Shown here: positions 5,965-7,140 of the stretch, piece after piece
Numbering within the stretch: the first letter of the stretch is position 1
Layout: the number at the start of each line of letters is the position of its first letter
DNA from: Actinomycetales bacterium
GTDB lineage: Bacteria; Actinomycetota; Actinomycetes; Actinomycetales; Cellulomonadaceae
DNA: 7,140 bases
NCBI GenBank assembly: GCA_012514835.1
Contig: JAAYZM010000239.1
Span: 1 to 7,140, forward strand
Reading direction: 5' to 3'
The notes under the pieces: generated by a model
Seen by the model: the letters and a program-made list of their open reading frames with translations, nothing else
Database searches by the model: none
What the model was told of the DNA's origin: nothing
Position numbers and translations under genes: made by a program

Positions 5965-7140
5965 TCAGGACTGGGTCGTGACGCCGAGATGGGCGGTGAC
6001 GGCTGCGGCCACCGTCGGGGCGACGGCGGGGTCGAACGGGGACGGGATGACGCGCCCTGCGGCGATCTCCTCGTCGCTCACGAGGCTCGCGAGGCCGCGC
6101 GCGGCGGCGATCTTCGCGTCGTCGTCCACGCGCGAGGCGCGCGCGTCGAGGAGTCCGCGGAAGATGCCGGGGAACGCGAGCACGTTGTTGACCTGGTTGA
6201 GATCGGCCGAGCGGCCCGTCGCGACCACGCGCACGTTCGCGGGAGCGGCGTCGACGTCAACCTCGGGGTCGGGGTTGGCGAGCGCGAACACGATCGCGGG
6301 GTCGGCCATCTCCGCGAGCCACCCGGGCTCGACGAGCCCCGGTCCGCTCACGCCGAGGAACACGTCCGCGCCACGCAGGGCGTCCCGCACGGAGCCCGTG
6401 ACGCCCGCGCGGTTGGTGTGCTCGGCGAGCCAGGCCTTCATGCCGGTCAGCTCGCCCGCGCGCTCGGCGCTGATGACCCCGCGGCTGTCCACGACGGCCA
6501 CGTCGCCCACACCGGCAGCGAGCAGGATCTTGGTGCACGCGACGCCCGCCGCCCCGGCGCCGAGCACGACCACGCGGAGGTCGGCAAGCGCGCGGCCCGT
6601 CGCGCGGCACGCGTTGAGCAGCCCTGCGAGGACGACGACGGCGGTCCCGTGCTGGTCGTCGTGGAACACGGGGATGTCGAGGCGCTCGGCGAGCTGGCGT
6701 TCGATCTCGAAGCATTCGGGTGCCGCGACGTCCTCGAGGTTGATCCCTCCGAAGCTCGGGGCGATCGCGGTGACGGCGTCGACGAACTCACGCACGAGGT
6801 CCACGCCGGGCAGCTCGAGCGCGATGGGGATCGCGTCGACTCCCCCGAACTTCTTGAACAGCACGGCCTTGCCCTCGAGGACGGGCATCGACGCCTCGGG
6901 TCCGATGCGCCCGAGCCCGAGCACGGCAGACCCGTCGCTCACGACCGCCACGGTGTTGGCGCGGCCCGTGTACTCGAACGAGAGCCCGACGTCCTCGTGG
7001 ATCGCGGCGCAGACCCCCGCAACCCCGGGGGTGTAAGCCTTGGCAAGGTCCGCGCGGTCCTCGAGCGGGACACGCGAGGCGACCTCGAGCTTTCCCCCGC
7101 GGTGCAGCGCGAAGGTCTCGCGCCAGAACGGGGTGTCGAG
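5965..7140 (-). CDS. Malic enzyme (oxaloacetate-decarboxylating malate dehydrogenase), N-terminus outside window
   Basis: Converts malate to pyruvate, CO2 and NAD(P)H in the cytoplasm. The 391 visible residues are open to the right edge. Comparison with short bacterial malic enzymes (about 400 residues) suggests that only a few residues are missing, unless an N-terminal ACT domain lies beyond. Numbered from the edge, the catalytic Tyr is Y36 (AYTPGVA) and the general-base Lys K91 (GKAVLFKKFGG). Metal ligands lie in NLEDVAAPECFEIE (E136, D137) and FHDDQHGTA (D161, D162). The Rossmann loop is GAGAAG at 194-199, and ANPDPE and NQVNNVLAFPGIFRG close the C-terminal domain. An Asp (D218) at the end of the second Rossmann strand leans toward NAD+, weakly. 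It is the first visible gene of the unit. A GTG at 6951 is internal: the conserved Tyr region lies upstream of it, so the true start is beyond 7140. Confidence 0.92.
   Translation of the reverse strand, partial: LDTPFWRETFALHRGGKLEVASRVPLEDRADLAKAYTPGVAGVCAAIHEDVGLSFEYTGRANTVAVVSDGSAVLGLGRIGPEASMPVLEGKAVLFKKFGGVDAIPIALELPGVDLVREFVDAVTAIAPSFGGINLEDVAAPECFEIERQLAERLDIPVFHDDQHGTAVVVLAGLLNACRATGRALADLRVVVLGAGAAGVACTKILLAAGVGDVAVVDSRGVISAERAGELTGMKAWLAEHTNRAGVTGSVRDALRGADVFLGVSGPGLVEPGWLAEMADPAIVFALANPDPEVDVDAAPANVRVVATGRSADLNQVNNVLAFPGIFRGLLDARASRVDDDAKIAAARGLASLVSDEEIAAGRVIPSPFDPAVAPTVAAAVTAHLGVTTQS

Noticed and set aside
4481..7036. A very long open frame on the plus strand (851 codons)
   Set aside because: It lies antisense to the malic enzyme and aldehyde dehydrogenase genes, both with full catalytic motifs. 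Its translation is low-complexity Arg/Gly/Val/His-rich, as expected from opposite-strand frames in high-GC DNA.

Overview
This is a high-GC, densely coded window, most likely from an actinobacterium. Codons almost always end in G or C, there are GTG starts, and the protein families resemble those of Micrococcales-type genomes. The genus cannot be fixed from this sequence. Six protein genes fill nearly all of it; the outer two run off the edges. I see no RNA genes, mobile elements or CRISPR.

Left half (1-3438): a divergent pair of transcription units around a 127-bp control region. Leftward runs a fused alpha-beta E1 component of a thiamine-diphosphate 2-oxoacid dehydrogenase, with its 3' end beyond position 1. 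Rightward run a small VOC (glyoxalase/dioxygenase-fold) protein and, 10 bp later, a GntR/FCD transcriptional regulator. The control region holds two near-identical, oppositely oriented 10-bp sites of GntR-operator type. They lie 52 bp apart (about five helical turns) and surround a 16-bp palindrome. One site lies inside the predicted E1 promoter.

Right half (3411-7140): a leftward unit of malic enzyme (its first residues lie past the right edge), a succinate-semialdehyde-dehydrogenase-type aldehyde dehydrogenase, and a LacI-family regulator, separated by 20 and 32 bp. The lacI-type gene converges on the gntR-type gene, and their 3' ends overlap by 28 bp.

The enzymes suggest a catabolic locus (inference). 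Succinate semialdehyde from an unidentified growth substrate would be oxidised to succinate and enter the TCA cycle. Malic enzyme would then draw malate to pyruvate, and the E1 enzyme would oxidise pyruvate or another 2-oxoacid to an acyl-CoA, with E2/E3 partners presumably beyond the left edge. Two regulators of different families, each inside its own unit, suggest two inducers. The substrate, the VOC reaction and the E1 specificity are not decided by this sequence. No clearly new system is visible; the most distinctive elements are the divergent operator architecture and the linkage of the VOC protein with the fused E1.
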